A DNA stretch of 31,356 nucleotides from UMGS172 sp045647525 (GTDB lineage Bacteria; Bacillota; Clostridia; Oscillospirales; Acutalibacteraceae), in assembly GCA_045647525.1 (NCBI GenBank), contig JAZRMK010000040.1, positions 1-31,356 of the forward strand, given 5' to 3'. Below are positions 24,064-31,356 of this stretch, piece after piece. The notes below the pieces were generated by a model. The model worked only from the letters and a program-made list of their open reading frames with translations. It did not search any database and was not told where the DNA came from. The position numbers and the translations under genes are program-made. Numbering within the stretch: position 1 is the stretch's first letter; each line of letters starts with the position of its first letter.

Positions 24064-24916
24064 TATTATTGCTCCTTTTTAAATAATATTCTTTCATAGC
24101 TAACGCGTCTTCCGACTGTGTGCCGTCAGATTCACAAATAAATCTTGGAGAAAGTCCGTATTCAACAACCAGATCCATCAAAGGTTCGAAATCGGGACCG
24201 TAAATTGTATCATTAAAGGTAAGATGTTTTTTCTCACCGCCGACGGTATATTCAATTTTAGAAAAATGAGAATGAAATTTTTTCATTCTTTCTTCGCCCA
24301 AGCGATTTCCGATGGTTTCAATTATTTGGCGGAATGCATCTTTCGAATTGACTTCACCGCCGGTTCTGGCGTTCAAATGACCGAAATCTATACAAGGAAT
24401 AAGTCGTTCATCAAGTTCGCAAAGAGAAATAACCTCTTCCAGAGTACCCAACTGGTTTATCTTACCCATGGTTTCAGGACATATATGAACGTGACCCAAA
24501 TTTTCTTTGTCGAGTGTTTCCAATGCCTTCGCCATAGTATCCTTTGCAAGATACAGTGCTTCTTCGCGACTCAATTTACCGCAAGAACCGGTATGGACGA
24601 CTATTCGGTTGCCTCCCATAAAATCAACAGCTCTTGCACTCTGCAAAATATAGTTTATAGAGTTCAATCGTTTCTCTTCGTCAATGCCCGACATCGAAAT
24701 GTAATACGGTGCGTGAAGTGACAGAACGATGTTCTTTTCAGCCGCCAAACGACCTAATTCCCTTGCCTTTTCTTCACCGATGTTTACGCCTCGGCCGCAC
24801 TGATATTCAAACGTATCAAGGCCGATTTTTTCAATATATTCAGGCACCTGTAAACTACCTTTATAACCCATCTTGTAAAAAGATTCAGCACATCCTGCGG
24901 GACCGAACAAAACCAT
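24056..24916 (-). CDS. Endonuclease IV-like TIM-barrel protein
   Basis: AP endonuclease family 2 protein of 286 residues, matching the Nfo fold. Candidate metal ligands are His68 (LHAPYY), His108 (VVHTGS), Glu148 (CPETMG), Asp177 and His180 (IDFGHLNAR), His215/217 (KFHSHFSKIEY) and Glu262 (CESDG). In Nfo these hold three zinc ions that cut DNA at abasic sites. Nearly all are conserved, so a DNA-repair or related sugar-phosphate role is likely; a sugar isomerase-like role of the wider superfamily cannot be excluded. It lies 12 bases after yqeG and overlaps aroQ. Confidence 0.85.
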   Translation of the reverse strand: MVLFGPAGCAESFYKMGYKGSLQVPEYIEKIGLDTFEYQCGRGVNIGEEKARELGRLAAEKNIVLSLHAPYYISMSGIDEEKRLNSINYILQSARAVDFMGGNRIVVHTGSCGKLSREEALYLAKDTMAKALETLDKENLGHVHICPETMGKINQLGTLEEVISLCELDERLIPCIDFGHLNARTGGEVNSKDAFRQIIETIGNRLGEERMKKFHSHFSKIEYTVGGEKKHLTFNDTIYGPDFEPLMDLVVEYGLSPRFICESDGTQSEDALAMKEYYLKRSNNNG

Positions 24917-24928
24917 TCATTTCACCTC

Positions 24929-25414
24929 TTAAAATCTATCTTTTAATATCTTCTTTTCAAAATAACGTCGAACCTTGAAACTCCAACCGTCCTCCAACCT
25001 CACAGGGCGAACCAAGACCGATTTTATCTTTAATGCATTAGCGCCGATTATATCGGTAAACAACTGGTCGCCGACAATGGCAACATTTTGGCGTCTGCAT
25101 CCAAGCATTTTTATGGCCTTTCTGTACCCAAACGGCAACGGTTTGCACGCAAGACTTACAAATTCAAGACCCAAACGGTCAGCAAAAGGTTTGATGCGTT
25201 TGTATTTGGAATTGGAAACAACCACCAATTTAATGCCGTTTTCCTGCATTAAAGAAAGCCATTCTGTCAGCCCTTCAACGAGAACAGTACCGTGATGCGT
25301 AGACAATGTATTGTCAACATCAAGCATCAGGCATTCAATGTCATTTTCTTTAAGTGTTTCTATTGTTATTTCCGTAATTCTGCGAAGATATATTGTAGCG
25401 TTAAAAATTTTCAT
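24929..25414 (-). CDS. YqeG family HAD phosphatase
   Basis: HAD superfamily IIIA phosphatase of 161 residues. Motif one MLDVDNTL gives nucleophile Asp32 and Asp34; VVVSNSKYKR is motif two, and GDQLFTDIIGAN is the GDQxxTD motif typical of YqeG. Relatives act on phosphatidylglycerophosphate (GEP4 in yeast), but the bacterial substrate here is not proven. The ATG follows AAAGGAAA. It leads the Nfo-aroQ-pepP run; its transcription may come by read-through past the rpsU terminator. Confidence 0.92.
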   Translation of the reverse strand: MKIFNATIYLRRITEITIETLKENDIECLMLDVDNTLSTHHGTVLVEGLTEWLSLMQENGIKLVVVSNSKYKRIKPFADRLGLEFVSLACKPLPFGYRKAIKMLGCRRQNVAIVGDQLFTDIIGANALKIKSVLVRPVRLEDGWSFKVRRYFEKKILKDRF

Positions 25415-25455
25415 ATCTTTTTCCTTTAAAACACGAATAAACTAAAAATAAACAA

Positions 25456-25486
25456 AGAGACGACCGGAAGTCTTCCGATCGCCTCT
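25456..25486 (-). terminator. Terminator after rpsU
   Basis: Fifteen-pair stem on the minus strand, AGAGGCGATCGGAAG with CTTCCGGTCGTCTCT around one base, two of the pairs being G-U, followed by TTGTTTATTTTT. It lies just past the rpsU stop. Confidence 0.8.
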
Positions 25487-25496
25487 TCAATTTGTT

Positions 25497-25673
25497 TTAG
25501 CGGAACTTGCGCTTACGGGCTGCTTCCGACTTCTTTTTACGCTTTACAGAAGGCTTCTCATAGTGCTCTCTTTTACGAACTTCCTGAATGACTCCGTCTT
25601 TCTGAGTCTGTCTCTTAAAGCGTCTGAGCGCATTTTCAAGCGATTCATTTTCTTTTACACGAACTTGGCTCAT
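25497..25673 (-). CDS. rpsU: Small ribosomal subunit protein bS21
   Basis: Protein of 58 residues, typical of bS21: MSQVRVKENESLENALRRF, a basic middle with REHYEKPS, and a Lys/Arg-rich tail ending KFR. It binds the 30S subunit near the anti-Shine-Dalgarno region and helps initiation. The ATG at 25673 has GGAGGG upstream. It is a single gene with a strong consensus promoter and its own terminator, which fits high expression. Confidence 0.98.
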   Translation of the reverse strand: MSQVRVKENESLENALRRFKRQTQKDGVIQEVRKREHYEKPSVKRKKKSEAARKRKFR

Positions 25674-25724
25674 TTATATTCCCTCCCTCCGCCTTTTGAC
25701 AGGGGTAATTAAACATTTTTCACT

Positions 25725-25754
25725 ATTATACACTATTCCAAACAACTATGTCAA
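25725..25754 (-). promoter_or_regulatory. Strong sigma-A promoter of rpsU
   Basis: Consensus TTGACA (25749-25754), 18 bases, consensus TATAAT (25725-25730) on the minus strand. RNA would start near 25718, leaving about 45 bases to the ATG. The best promoter in the window, as expected for a ribosomal protein gene. Confidence 0.85.
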
Positions 25755-25787
25755 GAGATATTTTTCAAATAGTATAAATATTGAAAA

Positions 25788-28190
25788 TTATTTTGCAACA
25801 ATATTGACAAGTTTCTTAGGAACGTAGAGTTCTTTTATTATTTGCCTGCCACAAAGTTCCGAAACGATCTTCTCCTGTTGCTTTGCCAAAGCAATAGCAT
25901 CAGCAGCCGAGATATCGGCAGCAATATCCATCTTAGCTTTGACCTTGCCGTTGATCTGAACAACAATTTCAACAGTAGAATCGACCGTCTTTGCCTCATC
26001 GTATTCAGGCCACTCGCTCAAAGAGCAGAGTTCGGTTTCACCTGTAAGTGCCCACATTTCTTCGCAAAGGTGCGGTGCAAACGGGCAAAGCATTTTTACA
26101 AACATTTTTAGTTCGTCAACAGTCAAAGAACCGTGGTCATGAATTCCGTTCAACAGTGACATCATAGATGCAATAGCGGTGTTGAACTTCATATCCTCAA
26201 TATCGTTTGTAACCTTTTTTAGTGTCTTATGGAAAAGGCTTTCCAATTTAGGCGTAGCACCATTTCCCTTTGCCATATCCGAAAGATCGGCAACACGGTC
26301 GAGGAATCGCTTACAGCCCTTCATACTGCTGTCGCTCCAAGGAGCAGCCATGCCGTAGTCACCCATAAAGAGAATGTAAACTCTCAAAACATCGGCACCA
26401 AAAGTGTCAACAACATCGTTGGGGTCAACAACATTGCCCTTGGATTTGCTCATCTTTTCGCCGTCCTCACCCAAGATAAGACCCTGAGCAGAACGCTTTG
26501 CATAAGGTTCAGCAGTGGGAACCTCGCCTATATCATAAAGGAACTTATGCCAGAATCTCGAATAGATAAGGTGACGGGTAACGTGCTCCATACCACCGTT
26601 ATACCAGTCAACCGGCAACCAATAGTTGAGCTTTTCTTTGTCTGCAAATACATTTTCGTTATGCGGATCAATATAACGCAGGAAGTACCACGACGAGCCT
26701 GCCCATTGAGGCATAGTATCGGTTTCTCTCTTTGCATCGCCGTTACATTTAGGACACTTGCAGTTAACGAACGACTCGATTTTTGCCAAGGGGCTTTCGC
26801 CGCCCTCACCGGGTTCGAAATTATCGACCTTAGGCAATTTCAAAGGAAGTTCGGAATACGGTACGGGAACGATTCCGCACTTTTCACAGTGAACGATAGG
26901 AATGGGTTCACCCCAATATCTCTGACGGTTGAACGCCCAATCCTTCATCTTATACTGAACGCCGCGCTCGCCGATTCCCTTTTCACCGAGGAATCCGAGC
27001 ATTTTTTCGATAGCATCTGCCTTTTTCTCAATACCGTTGAGGAAATCGGAGTTGACCATTTCACCGTCACCGGTATATGCTTCAACCGAGATTTCACCGC
27101 CCTTGATGACCTCGATAATATCAATACCGAACTTCTTAGCGAAATCATAGTCACGCTGGTCGTGTGCAGGAACAGCCATAATAGCACCGGTGCCGTAACC
27201 CATCATTACATAGTCAGATATGTATATAGGAATTTCTTTGCCGTTTACGGGGTTTATAGCCGAAAGACCTTCGATCTTAACGCCGGTCTTATCCTTCTGC
27301 AACTGGGTACGCTCAAACTCTGTCTTTTTAGAACATTCTTCCTTATATGCATCCAATGACGCAATATTAGAAATGCGGTCACGGTATTTTTCGATCATAG
27401 GATGTTCGGGAGCAATAACCATAAATGTTACGCCGAACAGAGTATCACAACGGGTTGTATAAACACGCAAGGTCTCATCTGCGCCCTTGACAGTAAAGTC
27501 GACAAAAGCGCCTGTGGATTTGCCTATCCAGTTTTTCTGCTGCAACTTGATGTTTTCGGGATAATCAACATCTTCAAGACCCTGCAAAAGCTTGTCTGCA
27601 TATTCAGTAATACGCAAATACCAAACATCCTTGGACTTCTGAACGATATCACTATGGCAGATATCGCACTTGCCGCCCTGCGAGTCCTCGTTTGAAAGGA
27701 CCACCTTACAGCTCGGACAATAGTTGACAAGCGCTTGATCACGGAAAACAAGTCCGTTTTCAAAAAGTTTCAAGAAAATCCACTGAGTCCACTTATAATA
27801 CTCCTCTTCGGTAGTATCAATGGTCTTGGTCCAGTCAAACGAGAAACCTACTCGTTTTAACTGAGAACTAAACTTTTCGATATTACGGTCAGTAAGGATT
27901 CTCGGGTGTGTATTAAATTTAATAGCCGAGTTTTCGGTAGGCAGACCGTAGGCGTCAAATCCTATCGGGAAAAGGACATTATACCCTTGCATTCTTCTCT
28001 TTCTCGATACAACTTCAAGACCGGAATATGCCTTGATGTGACCGACGTGCATACCTGCGCCGCTGGGATACGGGAACTCAACAAGTCCGTAGAACTTGGG
28101 TTTAGAGGTATCCTCTTTCGCTACGAAAGCCTGCTCCTCTTCCCATCTTTTTTGCCATTTTGCTTCAACTGCTTTAAAATCGTACTTCAA
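25788..28190 (-). CDS. leuS: Leucyl-tRNA synthetase
   Basis: Class I synthetase of 800 residues, a normal bacterial length. Seen: FPYPSGAGMHVGH (HIGH motif at 48-51), a zinc finger with CPSC (158-161) and CDIC (175-178), the editing domain (about 220-420) with TTRCDTLFGVT and Asp344 in AHDQRDYDF, the catalytic KMSKS (579-583), and the C-terminal anticodon and tail domains. It is the last gene of the ftsY-to-leuS run, two bases after rsfS. No T-box leader is present, as it is not first in its transcript. Confidence 0.98.
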   Translation of the reverse strand: MKYDFKAVEAKWQKRWEEEQAFVAKEDTSKPKFYGLVEFPYPSGAGMHVGHIKAYSGLEVVSRKRRMQGYNVLFPIGFDAYGLPTENSAIKFNTHPRILTDRNIEKFSSQLKRVGFSFDWTKTIDTTEEEYYKWTQWIFLKLFENGLVFRDQALVNYCPSCKVVLSNEDSQGGKCDICHSDIVQKSKDVWYLRITEYADKLLQGLEDVDYPENIKLQQKNWIGKSTGAFVDFTVKGADETLRVYTTRCDTLFGVTFMVIAPEHPMIEKYRDRISNIASLDAYKEECSKKTEFERTQLQKDKTGVKIEGLSAINPVNGKEIPIYISDYVMMGYGTGAIMAVPAHDQRDYDFAKKFGIDIIEVIKGGEISVEAYTGDGEMVNSDFLNGIEKKADAIEKMLGFLGEKGIGERGVQYKMKDWAFNRQRYWGEPIPIVHCEKCGIVPVPYSELPLKLPKVDNFEPGEGGESPLAKIESFVNCKCPKCNGDAKRETDTMPQWAGSSWYFLRYIDPHNENVFADKEKLNYWLPVDWYNGGMEHVTRHLIYSRFWHKFLYDIGEVPTAEPYAKRSAQGLILGEDGEKMSKSKGNVVDPNDVVDTFGADVLRVYILFMGDYGMAAPWSDSSMKGCKRFLDRVADLSDMAKGNGATPKLESLFHKTLKKVTNDIEDMKFNTAIASMMSLLNGIHDHGSLTVDELKMFVKMLCPFAPHLCEEMWALTGETELCSLSEWPEYDEAKTVDSTVEIVVQINGKVKAKMDIAADISAADAIALAKQQEKIVSELCGRQIIKELYVPKKLVNIVAK

Positions 28191-28192
28191 AA

Positions 28193-28558
28193 CTATTCCT
28201 CCAAATCAGACTCTAACATCTGAGTTAAATCTACCTGTTCGCCATCGCTCCACATACGGTCGAGTGCATAAAAATCTCTTGACTGACGACCGAAAACGTG
28301 AACTACGACCGTGCCGTAATCGAGCAATATCCAATCGGATGCTCTGCCTTCAATATGGTCGGGCATTACACCCTGCTCCTTCAATTTAGCCTCAACCTCA
28401 TCAGCCAACGCACGAACGTGGGTGTTAGAGGTTGCGGTACAAATCAGAAAGAAATCGGCAATATCTGACACCTCTTCGATTCTTATTGCCGAGAGTTCCC
28501 TGGCTTTTTTCTCATTAAGGGCATTAGCCGCTATTTTCAAAATTTCAAACGCTTCCAT
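28193..28558 (-). CDS. rsfS: Ribosomal silencing factor RsfS
   Basis: Protein of 121 residues that binds uL14 on the 50S subunit and blocks subunit joining when nutrients fall. The family core is clear: DIADFFLICTATSNTHVRAL, ADEVEAKLKEQG, DWILLDYGTVVVHVF and a final helix with RMWSDGEQVDL. It shares one base with the yqeK stop (TAATG). The nadD-yqeK-rsfS order is widespread in Firmicutes. Confidence 0.97.
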   Translation of the reverse strand: MEAFEILKIAANALNEKKARELSAIRIEEVSDIADFFLICTATSNTHVRALADEVEAKLKEQGVMPDHIEGRASDWILLDYGTVVVHVFGRQSRDFYALDRMWSDGEQVDLTQMLESDLEE

Positions 28559-29130
28559 TATTTTTCCTCGCTGTTAACAATTAAATAGTTGTATGCATCC
28601 AAAGTGTCGGGATGAATAACAAATCCCTTTTCACTTAAATTCTTCAAAGTGAATTTCAAAACATAGAGTATTGCTTTTTCAAGACTTTCCTCTACAAGTT
28701 TTCGCGTGACATCTACATCGGGATATGTTCGGTCTTTGGAAGTCAAATCAGCAATATAGATTATCTTTTGCGAAAGGGTCATACAAGCCTTGCCTGTCGA
28801 ATGGTACTTTATAGCCGACAAGATATCTGAATCGGTGATTCCAAATTCGTGTTCCAGAATCAACGCACCGGTGTATCCGTGCCATACAGCTTTTGACTTG
28901 ATTTCAACATCAGACAAAATAATACCATACTGCGAAAAGATTTGCAACTGCTCATCGTCACTTAAATTTTTAGTGATATCGTGCAAAAGTCCCGCTAAAT
29001 ACATCTTGTCCGCATCGGCACCGTATTTCAAAGCCAATCGCCGTGCTTCCTCGGCAACCGAAAGTGAATGATAGTATCTTTTTTCGTCCAATCTCGATTC
29101 GAGCAGTTTCTTATACTGATCCACCGTCAT
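28558..29130 (-). CDS. yqeK: YqeK-type HD-domain dinucleoside-tetraphosphate hydrolase
   Basis: HD-domain enzyme of 190 residues. The metal site has His21 (RYYHSLSVAEEA), His50-Asp51 in AGLLHDITKN, His84 (VWHGYTGA), His110 (KYHSTG) and Asp128 (YIADLTSKDR). YqeK proteins split diadenosine tetraphosphate to two ADP. It overlaps nadD by four bases (ATGA) and rsfS by one, so expression of all three is coupled. Confidence 0.95.
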   Translation of the reverse strand: MTVDQYKKLLESRLDEKRYYHSLSVAEEARRLALKYGADADKMYLAGLLHDITKNLSDDEQLQIFSQYGIILSDVEIKSKAVWHGYTGALILEHEFGITDSDILSAIKYHSTGKACMTLSQKIIYIADLTSKDRTYPDVDVTRKLVEESLEKAILYVLKFTLKNLSEKGFVIHPDTLDAYNYLIVNSEEK

Positions 29131-29735
29131 TTGCTCTCACCTCGATAGAGTCCTTTACTTAGAATAAACTCTTCAATATTTTTAGGCACAAGTTCACCTT
29201 CAAAGCACCCTGCCTCCAACTGTTCGCGAAGGCTGGTTGATGAAATTTCGGGTAACTCAGCCTCGATAACGTTTACATTACCCCCGTCATCGACAAGCCC
29301 CTCAACTGCCTTGTCAAACTCATGGTTATCAATTCCCTTTCGTCTGACCGCCAGAATCTCACACATCTTCAAAATGTCGCGGTAACGGTACCAACCCGTA
29401 AACGTAGTTATCATATCACCGCCGATAAGCATTGAGATGTTGCTATATTTACTTTCAAGTTCGGTTAGCGTATCAACACTGTAACTTCTGCCGCCGCGCT
29501 TTAATTCCATATCGGACACGATCGCCTTATCAACGCCTTCACACAGCAGTTTGCACATTTCAAGTCTATCCTCACCCGATGCGGTAAAGCTCTTAAAATC
29601 TTTATGTGGCGGAATGTTGGTCGGAACGACCAAAACCGTTTCAACATCATCCAACCGTGCAACGCTTTCAAGCATCAGTCGGTGACTTATGTGCGGAGGG
29701 TTAAACGTTCCTCCGAAAAAAACTGTTTTAGGCAT
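29127..29735 (-). CDS. nadD: Nicotinate-nucleotide adenylyltransferase
   Basis: NAD-synthesis enzyme of 202 residues joining nicotinate mononucleotide to AMP. It opens with FFGGTFNPPHISH (His15 and His18 of the nucleotidyltransferase motif), has IGGDMITTFTGWYRYRDI in the middle, and ISSTSLREQL as the second ATP motif. The start overlaps the yhbY end by eight bases, ATGCCTAA. Confidence 0.97.
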   Translation of the reverse strand: MPKTVFFGGTFNPPHISHRLMLESVARLDDVETVLVVPTNIPPHKDFKSFTASGEDRLEMCKLLCEGVDKAIVSDMELKRGGRSYSVDTLTELESKYSNISMLIGGDMITTFTGWYRYRDILKMCEILAVRRKGIDNHEFDKAVEGLVDDGGNVNVIEAELPEISSTSLREQLEAGCFEGELVPKNIEEFILSKGLYRGESK

Positions 29736-30039
29736 TTTTCTTACCTTTTTTCACCAGTACGATCTTTTTGTTTTCCTTACTTTCCTTATAAAGCACAAAT
29801 TTCGAACCTATAACCTGCACAACATCGCAGTCCACGGCTGCTGACACAAGATCAGCTGCCTCACGCGATTTTACGGGTGAGGTTTCAAGGCAGGAAAGTT
29901 TTATCAGTTCTCTTGCTTCCAACGCCTCTGACACTTGCTTTATAAGTTGGTCGTTTATACCGCCTTTTCCTATTTGGAAAATGGCATCAAGGCTATTTGC
30001 CATACCTCTTAATTGTGCTCGTTGTTTACTGTTAAGCAT
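29728..30039 (-). CDS. yhbY: YhbY family RNA-binding protein (CRM domain)
   Basis: CRM-domain protein of 103 residues: LNSKQRAQLRGMAN, the GKGG loop (FQIGKGGINDQLIKQ), ALEARELIKLSCLE, and VVQVIGSKFVLYKES, then a basic tail. It binds pre-50S ribosomal particles and probably aids assembly. The RsfS, YqeK and NadD neighbours form a ribosome/metabolism block seen in many Firmicutes. Confidence 0.95.
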   Translation of the reverse strand: MLNSKQRAQLRGMANSLDAIFQIGKGGINDQLIKQVSEALEARELIKLSCLETSPVKSREAADLVSAAVDCDVVQVIGSKFVLYKESKENKKIVLVKKGKKNA

Positions 30040-30052
30040 TAGTATTCCTTCT

Positions 30053-30634
30053 TTAAATATATTCTTTCAACTTTTCTTTAAAATTTGCAATTGCTCTTGC
30101 TCGGTGGCTTATTTTATTTTTCTCCTCGGCTGAAAGCAGTCCGAAACAACCCCACTCGGTATTGAACAACGGGTCATAACCGAAGCCACCGTCACCTTGA
30201 TACTCTTCTAAAATTTCACCCGGGCAAACACCTCTTACGGTAAATTCCCTGCCGTCAGGAAAAACGCAGGCAATACACGAAACAAACGATGCCTTACGGT
30301 TTTTAACACCCTTCATTTTTTCCAGAAGCAGTTTATTGTTATCGTCATCGTTACCGGTGCCCGCAAAACGTGCAGAATAAATGCCGGGTGCTCCATCCAA
30401 CGCATCAACGCAAAGGCCTGAATCATCCGCTATTGCAGGCAACTTTGTAAATTCGCAGGCTGACCTTGCTTTAAGCAATGCATTTTCTTCAAAGGTTGTA
30501 CCATTTTCCTCTACATCAGGTACTCCGCCCTCAATATCCGACGGGCAAAAAACCTTAAAGCCCATAGGTTCTAAAATATCGGTAAGTTCTTTTAATTTTT
30601 TCTTGTTATGGGAAGCTACGATAAACTTATCCAT
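30053..30634 (-). CDS. rdgB: XTP/dITP diphosphatase (RdgB/HAM1)
   Basis: House-cleaning nucleotidase of about 193 residues removing non-canonical purine triphosphates. It begins FIVASHNKKKLKEL and has the motifs TTFEENALLKA, ADDSGLCVDALDGAPG, YSARFAG, GDGGFGYDPLF and SHRARA. The ATG at 30634 overlaps the ftsY stop by eight bases (ATGGATAA); the frame is open upstream, but that sequence only mirrors the ftsY end and should not be translated. Confidence 0.96.
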   Translation of the reverse strand: MDKFIVASHNKKKLKELTDILEPMGFKVFCPSDIEGGVPDVEENGTTFEENALLKARSACEFTKLPAIADDSGLCVDALDGAPGIYSARFAGTGNDDDNNKLLLEKMKGVKNRKASFVSCIACVFPDGREFTVRGVCPGEILEEYQGDGGFGYDPLFNTEWGCFGLLSAEEKNKISHRARAIANFKEKLKEYI

Positions 30635-31356
30635 TTTTCTCACTCTTTTCAAACAATGCCTTGGCAAAGTCGTCAGGGTCAAAGGGTTGTAGGTCATCTA
30701 TCTGCTCACCGACACCGATAAACTTTACGGGAATATTAAGTCCGTCCATAATCGACAGTACAACACCGCCTCGTGCAGTTCCGTCAAGTTTTGTTAATAC
30801 AATACCCGTGATATCGGCAACCTCTTTGAAATCTCTTGCCTGATTTACGGCGTTCTGACCCGTTGTAGCGTCAAGCACGAGAAGTGTCTCGATATCGGCT
30901 TCGGGAAGTTCGCGTTTTAAAATTCTATACATCTTGGCAAGTTCGTTCATAAGATTTTTCTTATTGTGAAGTCGTCCTGCGGTATCACAGATGATAACAT
31001 CGCTGCCCCTTGCCTTTGCCGCCGAAACAGTATCAAAAACCACCGAGGCCGGATCGGCACCTTCGGCACTTTTGACCATATCGACACCTGCTCTATCTGC
31101 CCAGACAGCCAACTGATCAATAGCAGCAGCACGGAAGGTGTCGGCAGCTCCCAAAATAACCTTTTTATTCTTAGCTTTAAGCTGCGAAGCAATCTTACCG
31201 ATAGTAGTGGTTTTACCCACACCGTTAACTCCGATAACAAAGATCACCGAAGGGGTCGTATTCATCTTCAACGACACATCGCCGTTAAGCATTTGCGAAA
31301 TAATGTCAGCCAGCATATCCTTAATAACTGCGGGGTCTTTTACCCCTTCTTCCTTG
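30627..31356 (-). CDS. ftsY: Signal recognition particle receptor FtsY, N-terminus beyond window
   Basis: GTPase docking the SRP-ribosome complex at the membrane. The reading frame is open to the right edge, so the first part is missing; an internal Met at 31316 is not the start. Seen: the P-loop GVNGVGKTTTIGKIA, GAADTFRAAAIDQL, CDTAGRLHNKKNLM, VLTKLDGTARGG and the end FIGVGEQIDDLQPFDP, all as in the NG domain of FtsY rather than Ffh (no M domain follows). It is the first visible gene of the run down to leuS. Confidence 0.96.
   Translation of the reverse strand, partial: KEEGVKDPAVIKDMLADIISQMLNGDVSLKMNTTPSVIFVIGVNGVGKTTTIGKIASQLKAKNKKVILGAADTFRAAAIDQLAVWADRAGVDMVKSAEGADPASVVFDTVSAAKARGSDVIICDTAGRLHNKKNLMNELAKMYRILKRELPEADIETLLVLDATTGQNAVNQARDFKEVADITGIVLTKLDGTARGGVVLSIMDGLNIPVKFIGVGEQIDDLQPFDPDDFAKALFEKSEKNG

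Noticed and set aside
25674..25787. T-box or other leader for leuS
   Set aside because: leuS is downstream of rsfS in its transcript, and this gap lies after leuS; it holds the rpsU promoter and shows no T-box sequence.
26229..27359. 376-codon plus-strand open frame inside leuS
   Set aside because: It is antisense to a full, motif-complete leuS, has no ribosome site or recognisable domain, and follows from codon bias of the real gene.
1..31356. A defence island, mobile element or CRISPR array
   Set aside because: No integrase, transposase, repeat-spacer array or restriction/toxin gene is seen; the genes are core housekeeping, envelope and sporulation functions.

Overview
The window looks like chromosomal core DNA of a spore-forming, low-to-moderate GC Firmicute, most likely a clostridium of the Oscillospiraceae/Ruminococcaceae type. 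The evidence is the sporulation genes spoIVB (partial) and sigG, a YlmC/YmxH-type sporulation protein, clostridial zinc-ribbon and CD1247-type proteins, a DUF4830 protein, and a yqeG-aroQ-pepP-efp block. Most genes lie on the minus strand. I see no phage, insertion sequence, CRISPR array, rRNA or full-length canonical tRNA.

Layout. 1-2230: spoIVB (runs off the left edge), a ylmC-like gene and sigG, with candidate forespore-sigma promoters. 2233-5756: a response regulator, a sensor histidine kinase and an HtrA-type protease in one tight operon. 5873-6931: a SigH-like sigma factor, a shortened tRNA-like element and a small zinc-ribbon protein. 7058-8893: phosphoglucomutase/phosphomannomutase on the plus strand, sharing a bidirectional terminator with a large class A penicillin-binding protein (8898-11426). 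11653-13154: a small anchored protein converging on a CtpA-type protease. 13222-17255: PucR/CdaR-like regulator, FtsE, FtsX and an M23 peptidoglycan hydrolase, preceded by a 419 bp regulatory region. 17675-18817: a lone sugar-ABC ATPase (MsmX/UgpC type). 19006-21440: ispD, ispF, DUF4830 and an RsuA-type pseudouridine synthase. 21514-25414: yqeG, an Nfo-like protein, aroQ, pepP, efp and a CD1247-type protein. 25497-25673: rpsU. 25788-31356: ftsY (partial), rdgB, yhbY, nadD, yqeK, rsfS and leuS, packed with overlaps or very short gaps.

How they may work together. The cell-envelope theme is strong: a two-component system with HtrA, a PBP1A, FtsEX with its M23 partner and a C-terminal processing protease. 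The most notable observation is that three perfect TGTWAH-N5-TGTWAH direct repeats, the published WalR (YycF) box pattern, occur in this window. Two lie upstream of the pucR-ftsEX-M23 operon and one abuts the putative -35 of the pbp gene, all oriented toward those genes. The RR-HK-HtrA operon is a natural candidate for the regulator, which would make this a local envelope-stress/growth regulon. Other points of interest are the tRNA-like element in the leader of the zinc-ribbon gene, a cysteine cluster in the kinase sensor domain, and a palindromic operator at the MsmX-type gene.
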